From contig JAUVAS010000011.1 in the NCBI GenBank assembly GCA_030591585.1, positions 1 through 48,147 on the forward strand: DNA of 48,147 bases, written 5' to 3'. Within the stretch, counting starts at the first letter, position 1. Each line of letters starts with the position of its first letter. Positions 7,276-16,260 of this stretch are shown piece by piece. The notes under the pieces were generated by a model. It saw only the letters and a list, made by a program, of their open reading frames with translations, was not told where the DNA came from and made no database searches. Position numbers and translations under genes: made by a program. This DNA comes from Flavobacterium sp. GTDB taxonomy: Bacteria > Bacteroidota > Bacteroidia > Flavobacteriales > Flavobacteriaceae.

Positions 7276-10026
7276 TTAACTTTTTGAAGATTCAAAAACA
7301 CAATCAATCACTTTTTCATGTCTTGATTTAAATCTTGCTGGACTTCCAGAAGCGGGTGTTGCATAAATTTTTCTGCTACAAATTCTAAAATGTTTCGCCG
7401 CTTCACAATGCATTAAAATATGAGAATAAGCTCCCATGTTTTTAGGCTCTTCTTGTGCCCAAACCACATCGGTTGCATTTTTATATTTTTTCATCACCTC
7501 TTGCATTTGATTCGTTGGCAATGGAAATAATTGTTCTATACGTACTAACGCAATATCATCACGGTTCAATGTTTCTTTCTTTTCTAACAAGTCGTAATAG
7601 AATTTTCCTGTTACAAAAACCAATGTTTTTATTTTTTCTGAAACCGCATTGGCATCATCTATTAACATTTGGAAACTTCCATTTGCAAATTCTTCTTTAG
7701 TAGAAACCACTTTTGGATGTCGCAACAAACTTTTAGGGGTAAAAACTATAAGAGGTTTTCGGTAATCTACCTTCATTTGTCTTCTCAATAAATGAAATAA
7801 ATTTGCTGGTGTGGTACAATCTGCAACAAACATATTATCCTTTGCACAAAGCTGAAGATACCGTTCCATTCTTGCCGAAGAGTGTTCCGCTCCTTGTCCT
7901 TCATAGCCATGAGGAAGCAACATTACCAACCCATTTTGAAGCTCCCATTTATCTTCTGCTGCAGACAAATATTGATCTATCATTATCTGTGCGCCATTAC
8001 TAAAATCTCCAAATTGCGCTTCCCAAATGGTTAATGTTTTCGGGCTTGCCATCGCATATCCATAATCAAAGCCTACAACTCCATATTCTGAAAGCAAAGA
8101 GTTATAAATATAGAAGTTGCCTTGCGCTCCTTTTAGCTTATTCAATAAAACTATTTCTTCTTCGCTATCCTCAACTTTTATTACCGCATGACGATGAGAA
8201 AACGTTCCTCTTTCTACATCTTGTCCACTCATTCTAACATCGTATCCTTCTTTTAGCAAACTCCCGTAAGCTAGTAATTCTGCCATTGCCCAATCTAATT
8301 TATTTTTTTCAAAAAACATTTTCTGACGAGCATCTATGAGCCTAGTCGTTTTTCTTATAAATTTTTTGTCTTTGGGTAATTCTGTGATGGATGTAGCAAT
8401 TTCTGACAAGAGATTTATATCGATACTTGTATCAACTGGCAACATCATTTTATCCTCTTGAGCATAATGAAACCCTTCCCATTCATCCTTCATAATAGCT
8501 GTAATAATAGCCTTATCCTCTTTTCTAGAATCTTCAAGGTTTTCTTCTAATTTATCCTTGTACTCTAATTCTAACTTTTCAACAAACCCTTCCTCAATTA
8601 TACCTTCAGCAATTAGTTTTTCTGCATAAATATCTCTTGAGTTTTTATGTTTGGCAATTGCTTTGTATAATTTTGGTTGTGTAAACCTAGGCTCATCTCC
8701 TTCATTATGTCCATATTTTCTATACCCCAAGAGGTCTATAAAAACATCTCTCCCAAATTCCATTCGATACTCCAATGCAAAAAGCATGGCATGAACTACC
8801 GCTTCTGCATCATCTGCATTTACGTGTAATACTGGCGAAAGTGTCACTTTTCCAACATCTGTACAATAGGTTGATGAGCGTGCATCTAAATAATTGGTAG
8901 TAAATCCTATTTGGTTATTTACAACTATATGTATGGTTCCTCCTGTTTTATAGCCTTCTAAACTTGCCATTTGCACTACTTCATAAACTACACCTTGCCC
9001 TGCAATAGCAGCATCTCCATGTACAATAATGGGCAATACTTTTTCTATATTTTCTTTATACTTTCTGTCTTGTTTTGCTCTAACAATCCCTTCAACTATT
9101 GGCCCTACCGTTTCTAAATGAGATGGGTTAGGAGCAATATTTAAATTAATTTCTTTTCCGTTTTCCAGTTTTCTTTTAGAAGTCCAGCCTAAATGGTATT
9201 TTACATCACCATCAAAAATATCTTGTTCATAATCTTTACCATCAAACTCACTAAAAATGTCTTTGGCACTCTTCCCAAATATATTTGTTAATGTATTTAA
9301 CCTTCCTCTATGTGCCATTCCCATTACAAATTCTTCAACACCTTTATCTGATGCCGCTTTAATAAGAATATCGATTGCAGGAATTAAACTCTCACCTCCT
9401 TCTAATGAAAATCTTTTTTGACCCACATATTTAGTATGTAAGAAACTTTCGAATGATATGGCTTCATTCAACTTTTTAAGAATTAATTTCTTTTGACTGC
9501 TATTGAAATTAGGATGATTAGAATTTTCATGAAGTTTATCTTGTATCCATTGACGCTCTTCGGGCTTCCGAATGTACATGTATTCTACACCTATAGAATC
9601 ACAATAAATTGACTCTAAATGTTTGATTATCTCTTCTAAAGTTGCATCACCAATACCAACGATTTCTCCTGCCTTAAATACGGTTTGTAAATCATGTTGC
9701 GTTAAACCAAAATTCTCAATATCCAGAGTTGGCAGGTACGTTCTGCGATTTCTAACAGGATTTGTTTTTGTAAATAAATGCCCTCGGGTTCGGTAATCAT
9801 CAATTAATTTTATAACCTGAAATTCTTTATAAACATTCGCACAAACAAGAGATTCGTCTACTTCAACCCCAAGAGCTTCCACAGAACCGTTTTCTACTCC
9901 AAAATCAAACCCTTGAAAAAACGCTCTCCAACTGGGTTCTACCTCATCGGGTGATTTTAGATAGGTCTCATAAAGTTCTGCTATATAAGCAGGGTGCACC
10001 GCATTAAGAAATGAGTATTTATCCAT
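7276..10026 (-). CDS. sucA: 2-oxoglutarate dehydrogenase E1 component
   Basis: Thiamine-diphosphate-dependent decarboxylase that starts the 2-oxoglutarate dehydrogenase reaction. 916 residues, normal for OGDH E1. Visible: N-terminal MDKYSFLNAVHPAYIAELY helix that binds E2, the MAHRGRLNTL block, the ThDP/Mg motif starting GDAAIAGQG and ending NNQIGFTT, and the later GQDVERGTFSHRHAV and GYEGQGAEHSSAR blocks of the transketolase-like domain. A candidate -7 element TATTTTTG lies at 10071-10064. It is the first gene of the sucA-ORF6N-sucB unit. Confidence 0.97.
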   Translation of the reverse strand: MDKYSFLNAVHPAYIAELYETYLKSPDEVEPSWRAFFQGFDFGVENGSVEALGVEVDESLVCANVYKEFQVIKLIDDYRTRGHLFTKTNPVRNRRTYLPTLDIENFGLTQHDLQTVFKAGEIVGIGDATLEEIIKHLESIYCDSIGVEYMYIRKPEERQWIQDKLHENSNHPNFNSSQKKLILKKLNEAISFESFLHTKYVGQKRFSLEGGESLIPAIDILIKAASDKGVEEFVMGMAHRGRLNTLTNIFGKSAKDIFSEFDGKDYEQDIFDGDVKYHLGWTSKRKLENGKEINLNIAPNPSHLETVGPIVEGIVRAKQDRKYKENIEKVLPIIVHGDAAIAGQGVVYEVVQMASLEGYKTGGTIHIVVNNQIGFTTNYLDARSSTYCTDVGKVTLSPVLHVNADDAEAVVHAMLFALEYRMEFGRDVFIDLLGYRKYGHNEGDEPRFTQPKLYKAIAKHKNSRDIYAEKLIAEGIIEEGFVEKLELEYKDKLEENLEDSRKEDKAIITAIMKDEWEGFHYAQEDKMMLPVDTSIDINLLSEIATSITELPKDKKFIRKTTRLIDARQKMFFEKNKLDWAMAELLAYGSLLKEGYDVRMSGQDVERGTFSHRHAVIKVEDSEEEIVLLNKLKGAQGNFYIYNSLLSEYGVVGFDYGYAMASPKTLTIWEAQFGDFSNGAQIMIDQYLSAAEDKWELQNGLVMLLPHGYEGQGAEHSSARMERYLQLCAKDNMFVADCTTPANLFHLLRRQMKVDYRKPLIVFTPKSLLRHPKVVSTKEEFANGSFQMLIDDANAVSEKIKTLVFVTGKFYYDLLEKKETLNRDDIALVRIEQLFPLPTNQMQEVMKKYKNATDVVWAQEEPKNMGAYSHILMHCEAAKHFRICSRKIYATPASGSPARFKSRHEKVIDCVFESSKS

Positions 10027-10138
10027 AAGAGGGCTCTAACAGCCTTATTTGTTATAAAGTGTACAAAAATACAATAATTACTATTACTTTATTCTTAATT
10101 TTCTATATTTAGGCTCAATCCTTATTATCTAAAAAAAG

Positions 10139-10675
10139 ATGAAAAAACCTTTTATTACTCGTTTTATAAAGATTACTATAATCGCATTTCTAGTTTTGAA
10201 TAACTTAGATGTACAAGCTCAAGTTCAAAAACAGAAATCTGAATTTTGGCAACATATACAATTTGGTGGTGGAATTGGATTAAGTTTTGGCAACGGTTTT
10301 TTTAGTGGAACCCTAGCTCCTAGTGGTATTTATAATTTTAACGAGAAATTTGCTGCGGGTGTTGGACTTAATATGTCTTATAACACTGAAAAAAATATTT
10401 ATGAATCTTATATTTTAGGCACCAGTATTCTAGGTTTATTTAGTCCTATCCCTCAACTTCAACTTTCTGCAGAATTTGAACAATTGTATGTAAATAGAGA
10501 ATTTGAAAATTGGACTGGTTTTCTTGATGAAAGCTATTGGTATCCTGGATTGTATTTAGGCGCCGGATTTAACACTGGGCCTGTAACGATGGGGGTTCGT
10601 TTTGATGTTTTATACGATCAGAATAGAAGTATTTACGGAAGTGCCTACAACCCTTTTGTTAGAATTTATTTTTAA
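10139..10675 (+). CDS. Small outer-membrane beta-barrel-like protein
   Basis: 178 residues. A basic N-terminus and hydrophobic segment end in VQAQ, giving a signal peptide of about 28. The remainder alternates aromatic and small residues (GGGIGLSFGNGFFSG, AAGVGLNMSYN, GLYLGAGFN) and ends in aromatic residues (FVRIYF), as in small 8-stranded barrels. Homologues beside sucA are, from memory, sometimes named alpha-ketoglutarate decarboxylase in databases. Nothing in this sequence supports enzymatic activity, and that name probably comes from its position. It is divergent from sucA with a 112-nt shared promoter region. Function unknown. Confidence 0.75.
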   Translation: MKKPFITRFIKITIIAFLVLNNLDVQAQVQKQKSEFWQHIQFGGGIGLSFGNGFFSGTLAPSGIYNFNEKFAAGVGLNMSYNTEKNIYESYILGTSILGLFSPIPQLQLSAEFEQLYVNREFENWTGFLDESYWYPGLYLGAGFNTGPVTMGVRFDVLYDQNRSIYGSAYNPFVRIYF

Positions 10676-10734
10676 ACTCACATTTGCACAGTATATATAT
10701 ATTACCTTTATGATCATTTAAAATTATTTTGATA

Positions 10735-11613
10735 ATGAAATATTTTACTTTATTAACAGTCCTTTTTTTATTTATTAGTTGTTCTAAAGAAAACATAATA
10801 GACAAACAAGTAAATATTATTTCTAAAAAAACAAATCAAAAAACTATTTCAGAAAGTGTTACAAAATATATTGGGGTATTTGGACACAATACAAATAAAG
10901 AACTTCATGGAAAAATTACTGTTAACGAAGTCTCTAAAGGAATGTATGAAGCTGAAGTAACTTTAGTAAATGGTGACACATATCATTTTACTTCTGCAAA
11001 TTCACCACAGAGTATAACATTATCCTTTAAAGGTAAGGAGGGTAGTTTTTCTTTTAATATTAATGACCCTAGTCATCCTATTGTTTCTAATGTATTTATA
11101 AATTCTAAAACTCCAGGTTATATTAAAATAGTCCCCAATAACAAAAACATCTCACAAGTGGTTGTCTTAGGCACTTATGAGGAAACGGGAAACGAGGCTG
11201 ATTTTTATGGAAATTGGGATTTAATTGGAACAGCTACTGGCAATTTAACAATGAATTCTACTAATTTAACACCTCCTGAAATGCCTTATTTTGTTAGTCA
11301 GCTAATTGTTTCACATAAAAACAATCCATCCCCTTTTGAAGATTTAATTATAGAAGAATATCAAAACTCATACACATGCTCTGATTTTAATACCCCTACA
11401 ATAGAGACAGGAGAACCAGGTCATTTATATTTAGTAGCTTTTGAACAATCATCTCTTTTAGCTGGACATATAGCAAATTGGGAGCTTTCTGTTAATTATG
11501 ATAACTATAATTTAATAAGGTATATATCACCAACATGTGAAAATACTACATCTGGCACTTGGTCTTGGAATGGGAAAAATGGTATTATATACTGCGATGG
11601 ACCGCCTTTTTAG
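10735..11613 (+). CDS. Putative lipoprotein, function unknown
   Basis: The frame is open from a TTG at 10729, but the ATG at 10735 gives a clean lipoprotein signal: MKYFTLLTVLFLFISCSKEN, with a lipobox (FISC) and Cys near 16, so 292 residues is preferred. The mature part is rich in Thr, Asn and beta-strand patterns. A segment near the middle (FYGNWDLIGTATGNL) and a C-terminal SGTWSWNGKNG suggest two beta-rich modules. Four Cys residues in the second half (CSDF, TCEN, YCDG and the lipid Cys) could allow one disulfide. No family is recognised. It follows the barrel-like protein gene by 59 nt and ends before a convergent gene. Probably anchored in the outer membrane or surface exposed. Confidence 0.75.
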   Translation: MKYFTLLTVLFLFISCSKENIIDKQVNIISKKTNQKTISESVTKYIGVFGHNTNKELHGKITVNEVSKGMYEAEVTLVNGDTYHFTSANSPQSITLSFKGKEGSFSFNINDPSHPIVSNVFINSKTPGYIKIVPNNKNISQVVVLGTYEETGNEADFYGNWDLIGTATGNLTMNSTNLTPPEMPYFVSQLIVSHKNNPSPFEDLIIEEYQNSYTCSDFNTPTIETGEPGHLYLVAFEQSSLLAGHIANWELSVNYDNYNLIRYISPTCENTTSGTWSWNGKNGIIYCDGPPF

Positions 11614-11674
11614 TTGAATGATTAAATGTTCAACCCTTTCGTTTTATTTATTTTTCTCCAAAAACAAGTGTTTT

Positions 11675-12028
11675 TTACTCGGAATAATTTTCTTTAAACC
11701 ACACCTTTTGCCACTCTCTTGATAATATTAAAAAAGTAACCTGTTCAGTCATTAATTTAAAATCATTGGTTTCAAGTTTTTTTATTTTCACTTCGGAAAC
11801 ATCCACGATATAAAGTAGATTCAAATATTCTGAAAATTGTTCATTAATTAAATTAGAAATTGTTCCCTTTAGCTGAATAATAAGCTTATTAGGCTCTATA
11901 TCTTCTTTAAAATTCACAGAAACATTCGCTCGTAAAAAATCTTTATTTAGCTGAAGTACTAACTTTTTGTAGAGTGATAGTTCTTCAGAGGTGCTTATAA
12001 TTTCGTTTATGGTTTCTAGCTGACGCAT
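11675..12028 (-). CDS. Conserved-looking protein of unknown function (117 aa)
   Basis: 117 residues, no signal peptide or membrane segment, mixed alpha/beta pattern with many Glu and Lys. A C-terminal helix ends FLILSREWQKVWFKENYSE. It starts 7 nt after the polyprenyl synthetase stop in the same direction, so the two form a tight two-gene unit. The link suggests, without proof, a role tied to isoprenoid synthesis or simply shared expression. No known motif is recognised. Confidence 0.7.
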   Translation of the reverse strand: MRQLETINEIISTSEELSLYKKLVLQLNKDFLRANVSVNFKEDIEPNKLIIQLKGTISNLINEQFSEYLNLLYIVDVSEVKIKKLETNDFKLMTEQVTFLILSREWQKVWFKENYSE

Positions 12029-12035
12029 TTATTAT

Positions 12036-13010
12036 TTATACTTTCCGCTTCATCAATTTATCTCCAAAAGTCAATAGTTTTTCTTTATTTTCTTCAGAAA
12101 TATCGAGTTTCATTAAAATCTCATTTGCCTTTTGGGTGTAGTTAGTAATCTCTTTTAAAGTCTCTTTTGTTGCTCCAGATGTATTATAAATATCAAGAAC
12201 TGTTTTAATTTTATGGGTTGGGTCTTCAGGTTTTTCTGAAAATAATTTTTCTAAGATTTCTTTTTCTGAATCACGGCTATTCTGATACGCTTTTATATAC
12301 AGAAAGGTTTTTTTATTAGCGATAATATCTCCCCCTATTTGCTTCCCAAAAGTTTCAGGGTTTCCAAAACAATCTAAATAATCATCTTGTAACTGAAATG
12401 CAATTCCTAAATTTCTACCAAACTCATAACTATTTTCTCTACATTCTTCAGAAGCATTTGCTACAATAGCACCCATTTTCATAGCCGCTCCAAGTAATAC
12501 TGCGGTTTTATAATCGATCATTTTTATATAATCGGTGATAGTTACATCGTTTCTGGTTTCAAAATCAACATCGTATTGTTGTCCTTCACAGACCTGTAAA
12601 GCAGTCTTGCTAAATAGTTTTGCTAAATCTTTAAACTTATTGGGTTCATACTCTTCAAACAACTGGTAAGCTAAAATTAACATCGCATCTCCAGAAAGTA
12701 TCCCCGTGTTTAAATCCCATTTTTGATGCACAGTTTCTTTCCCTCTTCGCAAAGGAGCTTCATCCATAATATCGTCATGAATTAATGAAAAATTATGAAA
12801 CAATTCTAGTGCCAAAGCAGCAGGAAGCGCTTTTTTAAAATCCGTATTAAAAAAATCACAAGACATTAAGGTAAGCACCGGACGCAATCTTTTTCCTCCT
12901 AAAGCCACAATATATTTAATGGGTTCATATAGTTGCTTAGGCTCTTTAATGATAACAACCTCATCAAGGTAATTTTGAAGTGACTGACTGTATTTTTCTA
13001 TTTCTAACAT
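12036..13010 (-). CDS. Polyprenyl (farnesyl/geranylgeranyl) diphosphate synthase
   Basis: Condenses isopentenyl diphosphate with allylic diphosphates to make prenyl chains. 324 residues with all signatures: GGKRLRPVL, first Asp-rich motif DDIMD (79-83), and second Asp-rich motif LQDDYLDCFG. The first motif has no two-residue insertion (DDxxD, unlike classic bacterial FPP synthase). Phe74, five residues before it, is an aromatic chain-length determinant. Both point to a C15-C20 product, probably GGPP. dxs is in the same window but about 19 kb away. Confidence 0.9.
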   Translation of the reverse strand: MLEIEKYSQSLQNYLDEVVIIKEPKQLYEPIKYIVALGGKRLRPVLTLMSCDFFNTDFKKALPAALALELFHNFSLIHDDIMDEAPLRRGKETVHQKWDLNTGILSGDAMLILAYQLFEEYEPNKFKDLAKLFSKTALQVCEGQQYDVDFETRNDVTITDYIKMIDYKTAVLLGAAMKMGAIVANASEECRENSYEFGRNLGIAFQLQDDYLDCFGNPETFGKQIGGDIIANKKTFLYIKAYQNSRDSEKEILEKLFSEKPEDPTHKIKTVLDIYNTSGATKETLKEITNYTQKANEILMKLDISEENKEKLLTFGDKLMKRKV

Positions 13011-13104
13011 TAAAAACGTTTTGACAAAAATAAAACAAAATAGAGAAAATATGATTACTACTTAAAACTTCCTGTCACTCAAAAGTTAAAATCATTAAAA
13101 CTTT

Positions 13105-13132
13105 GGAAACTTTTTTTGTTTTTAAAGTTTCC
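13105..13132. promoter_or_regulatory. Inverted repeat, candidate TetR operator for the efflux operon
   Basis: Perfect 9-bp arms GGAAACTTT (13105-13113) and AAAGTTTCC (13124-13132) are separated by a 10-nt T-rich spacer. The repeat covers the -33 element of the promoter of the tetR-RND operon and is 31 nt upstream of its GTG start. This is the usual position for autorepression by TetR-family proteins. Confidence 0.7.
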
Positions 13133-13145
13133 TTTAGTACTTTCG
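13115..13145 (+). promoter_or_regulatory. Promoter of the tetR-RND operon
   Basis: TTTG (13115-13118), a 19-nt spacer, then TACTTTCG (13138-13145), one mismatch from TAnnTTTG. The spacing matches Bacteroidota sigma-factor promoters. The -33 box lies inside the inverted repeat. Confidence 0.6.
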
Positions 13146-13163
13146 CAATCTAATTTTTAGAAA

Positions 13164-13775
13164 GTGAAGGAAAAAATATTAAAAAAAGCAGAAGAATTAT
13201 TCTTAACATTTGGGTTTAAAAGTGTGACTATGGATGACATAGCAAACAAAATGGGTATTTCTAAAAAGACCATTTACACACATTTCAAAAACAAAACACA
13301 GCTTGTTAAAGAAACTACTCTTAAAGTGTTTGAAAACATTTCACAAGGGATAGATTGTATTTGTTCTTTAAATAAAAACCCTATAGATGAAATATTCGAA
13401 ATTAAAACATTGATTTTAGAGCAATTAAAAGGTGAAAAAACATCTCCTCAATATCAACTATCCAAATATTACCCAGAAATACACAATACACTTAAAAAAA
13501 AGCAATTTGATATTATGCAAGATTGTGTAATAAACAATATTACTAAAGGGATTTTACAAGGTTTATACAGATCAGAGATAAACATAGAGTTTATTTCCAG
13601 AATATACTTTTTAGGGATGACAGGAATTAAAGATGAAGAACTTTTCCCTTCAGAAATATTTTCAAAAAAGCAACTTATGGAAAGTTATCTAGAATATCAT
13701 TTAAGAGGTATTGTAACAGAAAAAGGACTCACTAAATTAAACCAAATCACAAAAAATAATCAGATCAATGAATAA
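13164..13775 (+). CDS. TetR/AcrR-family regulator of the RND efflux operon
   Basis: 203 residues. An N-terminal TetR helix-turn-helix spans about 5-50 (AEELFLTFGFKSVTMDDIA, then MGISKKTIYTHFKNKTQL). The C-terminal ligand domain is divergent. The start is GTG at 13164; no in-frame ATG would keep the first helix. The 3' end overlaps the TolC-family gene by 8 nt, so regulator and pump are one operon. It probably represses its own promoter through the inverted repeat at 13105-13132 and is released by a pump substrate; this is inferred from position. Confidence 0.9.
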   Translation: MKEKILKKAEELFLTFGFKSVTMDDIANKMGISKKTIYTHFKNKTQLVKETTLKVFENISQGIDCICSLNKNPIDEIFEIKTLILEQLKGEKTSPQYQLSKYYPEIHNTLKKKQFDIMQDCVINNITKGILQGLYRSEINIEFISRIYFLGMTGIKDEELFPSEIFSKKQLMESYLEYHLRGIVTEKGLTKLNQITKNNQINE

Positions 13776-15108
13776 AGTATTCATCATACTCGCTTTTGTT
13801 TTAATAGCCCCTACTAGCTATTCACAAAATGAGCGAAAATATAATTTCACTTTAGAGCAAGCTATCACATTTGCTTTAGACAGCAATTATACAGCTATAA
13901 ATTCTAGACGAGATATTGCCATTGCAATCAAGAGAAAATGGGAAACTACCGCTGCGGGATTGCCTCAACTAGATGCAAATATTTCTTATAATAACAATTT
14001 AAAACAACCCGTAACATTACTTCCTGGAGAAATTATTGGAGGTGATCCTGGCACTTTTGTTCCCGTTACCTTTGGCACTAAGGAAAATGCTTCGGCAACG
14101 GCTACCTTAACTCAATTAATTTTTGACGGCAGCTATTTAGTAGGACTTCAGGCGGCTAAAACATTTTTAGATTATTCAGAAAATTATGCTGAAAAAGTTC
14201 AACTAGAAGTAAGAAAAGGAGTGATTAATGCCTACGGAAGTGTATTGCTTTCAGAAGAATTAGTTTCCATTTTCGAGCTAAATAAAATTAATCTTGAAAA
14301 AAACTTAAGGGAAACTAGAGTCATTTATGAAAACGGCTTTACCGAAGAAGAAAGTGTAGAGCAATTAGAGATCACCTTAATTAATATAGAAACGCAATTA
14401 AGAAATTCTAGACGAACCTTAATTATTGCACAACAAATGCTAAACCTATCTATTGGGATTGATGTTGAAAGTGATGTAACATTATTAGAAAATCTAGATG
14501 ACTTAACACAAAGCAATATCAACTTAGGGTTTTTAGACGAAACCATAAATATTGAAGATAATATAGATTACAAAATTGCTTATAATTTTACAGAGCAAAG
14601 AGATCTTGAAGTAAAGCTAGAAAAAAGTTATGCCATCCCTAATTTATCTGCATTTTTAAATTACGGAACGGCTGCAAATAGCGATTCGTTTACTTTTTTT
14701 GAGAGTGAGCAAGTTTGGTACCAATCTTCTTTATTAGGAGTCCGTATGAACATCCCAATAATAAGTAGTGGAATGCGAAGTGCAAGAACACAACAAGCAA
14801 AAATTGCATTAGAACAAGCAGAAACACAACTTACTCAAACGTACCAAAGAGTACTATTAGAAATTAATACTGCAAAAAATAATTACCGCTTTGCCATAGA
14901 AAACTACAACGACACCAAGAAAAACTTAAACCTTTCAGAAAGAATCGAAGCGAAAAATCAAGTAAAATTTACTGAAGGACTTGCTACTAGTTTCGATTTG
15001 CGATTGGCACAAATACAGCTATACACAGCTCAACAAAGGTATTTTGAAGCAATGCTACGGATAATTACAACGAAAGTATCTTTAGAAACAGTATTAAATA
15101 AAATTTAA
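13768..15108 (+). CDS. TolC-family outer membrane efflux protein
   Basis: 446 residues with a signal peptide ending near TSYSQN (about residue 20). The mature protein has two long helical OEP repeats: one around 30-220 (LEQAITFALDSN at the start) and one around 260-440 (TQQAKIALEQAETQLTQTYQRV, then LRLAQIQLYTAQQ). It forms the outer-membrane channel for the pump. It overlaps the tetR gene by 8 nt and is 12 nt before the adaptor gene. Confidence 0.93.
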   Translation: MNKVFIILAFVLIAPTSYSQNERKYNFTLEQAITFALDSNYTAINSRRDIAIAIKRKWETTAAGLPQLDANISYNNNLKQPVTLLPGEIIGGDPGTFVPVTFGTKENASATATLTQLIFDGSYLVGLQAAKTFLDYSENYAEKVQLEVRKGVINAYGSVLLSEELVSIFELNKINLEKNLRETRVIYENGFTEEESVEQLEITLINIETQLRNSRRTLIIAQQMLNLSIGIDVESDVTLLENLDDLTQSNINLGFLDETINIEDNIDYKIAYNFTEQRDLEVKLEKSYAIPNLSAFLNYGTAANSDSFTFFESEQVWYQSSLLGVRMNIPIISSGMRSARTQQAKIALEQAETQLTQTYQRVLLEINTAKNNYRFAIENYNDTKKNLNLSERIEAKNQVKFTEGLATSFDLRLAQIQLYTAQQRYFEAMLRIITTKVSLETVLNKI

Positions 15109-15120
15109 AAATCAATCACT

Positions 15121-16254
15121 ATGAAACATCTATATATACTCCTTATTTTATCATTGATCATTATTTCTTGCAATGAGAAACCTCAACTACCTTCCAGCAT
15201 TCAAGGTTTAAACAGTAAAAAAATAATTTTAAAAACCCAAATAGATAGCCTGAGTAACCAGTTAAAAATAGTAGAGAAAGCACTCTCTAGGTTAGACACA
15301 ACAAGAAGGGTTCCGGCGGTGACTGCTTTTGTGGCGGTTAAAAAAGACTTTAGTCAATTTGTCGAAGTTCAAGGGGTTGTAAAGTCTGATAAAAATGTAA
15401 AAATTCATTCAGAAGCAGGAGGAATTATCTCTCATATTTATGTAAAAGAAGGGCAGCAAGTTCGCAAAGGACAAAAACTAGCACAATTAGATGCTTCAGT
15501 TATTAATAATAGCATTGCTCAAGCACAAACACAATTAAACCTTGCAATTACTACTTTTGAGAGACAAGAGCGTCTTTGGAGTCAGAAAATAGGTAGTGAA
15601 ATGCAGTACCTTCAAACCAAAGCACAAAAAGAAAGCTTAGAGAGTAATTTAAACATCTTACACTCTCAAGCTAGAAAAATGACAATTACGGCTCCTTTTC
15701 ACGGAACTATAGATGAAATTTTCGCAAAAACAGGTGAGCTAGCCTCTCCTCAACAACCTTTTCTACGAATTGTAAATTTAAAAAATGTATACCTAGAAAG
15801 TGAGATTACAGAAACGTATTTAAAAGATATTAAGGAAGGCTCATTGGCTATTGTTTCGTTTCCTTCTTTAGAAAAAGAAATCACTTCTAAAGTGACCCAA
15901 GTAGGTAATTATATAAATCCAAACAATAGAAGTTTTAAAACACGAATAAATATTCAAAATTTAGACAACCTTATAAAACCTAATTTACTGGCAGATGTGA
16001 AAATTATAAACTTTACAGCTAATGGTGTTACAATTCCTTCCTATCTCCTTCAAAAAGATGTGCAAAACAAGTACTTTGTTTACATTCTTATAAAAAAAGA
16101 CTCCGTTTATACCGTTCAGAAAACAATGATTTTAGTTGAAAAAGAATATAACAACGAGTCCTTTATTTCTGAAGGGCTAGCTGAAGGGGATTTAATTGTA
16201 GATAAAGGCGCCCGGGTTATTAAAAACAAAGACGAGGTTATACTTGTAAACTAA
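15121..16254 (+). CDS. RND efflux periplasmic adaptor (membrane fusion) lipoprotein
   Basis: 377 residues. Lipoprotein signal with lipobox SLIIISCNE (Cys near 17), a short coiled coil (about 30-60), a barrel-sandwich/lipoyl-like half motif (IHSEAGGIISHIYVKEGQQV), the alpha-hairpin (about 130-190), and the return half KMTITAPFHGTIDEIFAKTGE. It is the bridge between the TolC-type channel and the RND pump. It lies 12 nt after tolC and 6 nt before the RND gene. Confidence 0.94.
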   Translation: MKHLYILLILSLIIISCNEKPQLPSSIQGLNSKKIILKTQIDSLSNQLKIVEKALSRLDTTRRVPAVTAFVAVKKDFSQFVEVQGVVKSDKNVKIHSEAGGIISHIYVKEGQQVRKGQKLAQLDASVINNSIAQAQTQLNLAITTFERQERLWSQKIGSEMQYLQTKAQKESLESNLNILHSQARKMTITAPFHGTIDEIFAKTGELASPQQPFLRIVNLKNVYLESEITETYLKDIKEGSLAIVSFPSLEKEITSKVTQVGNYINPNNRSFKTRINIQNLDNLIKPNLLADVKIINFTANGVTIPSYLLQKDVQNKYFVYILIKKDSVYTVQKTMILVEKEYNNESFISEGLAEGDLIVDKGARVIKNKDEVILVN

Positions 16255-16260
16255 TCAATT

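Noticed and set aside
10729-10734. TTG start for the lipoprotein gene
   Set aside because: The ATG at 10735 gives a normal lipoprotein signal directly; the extra two codons add nothing.
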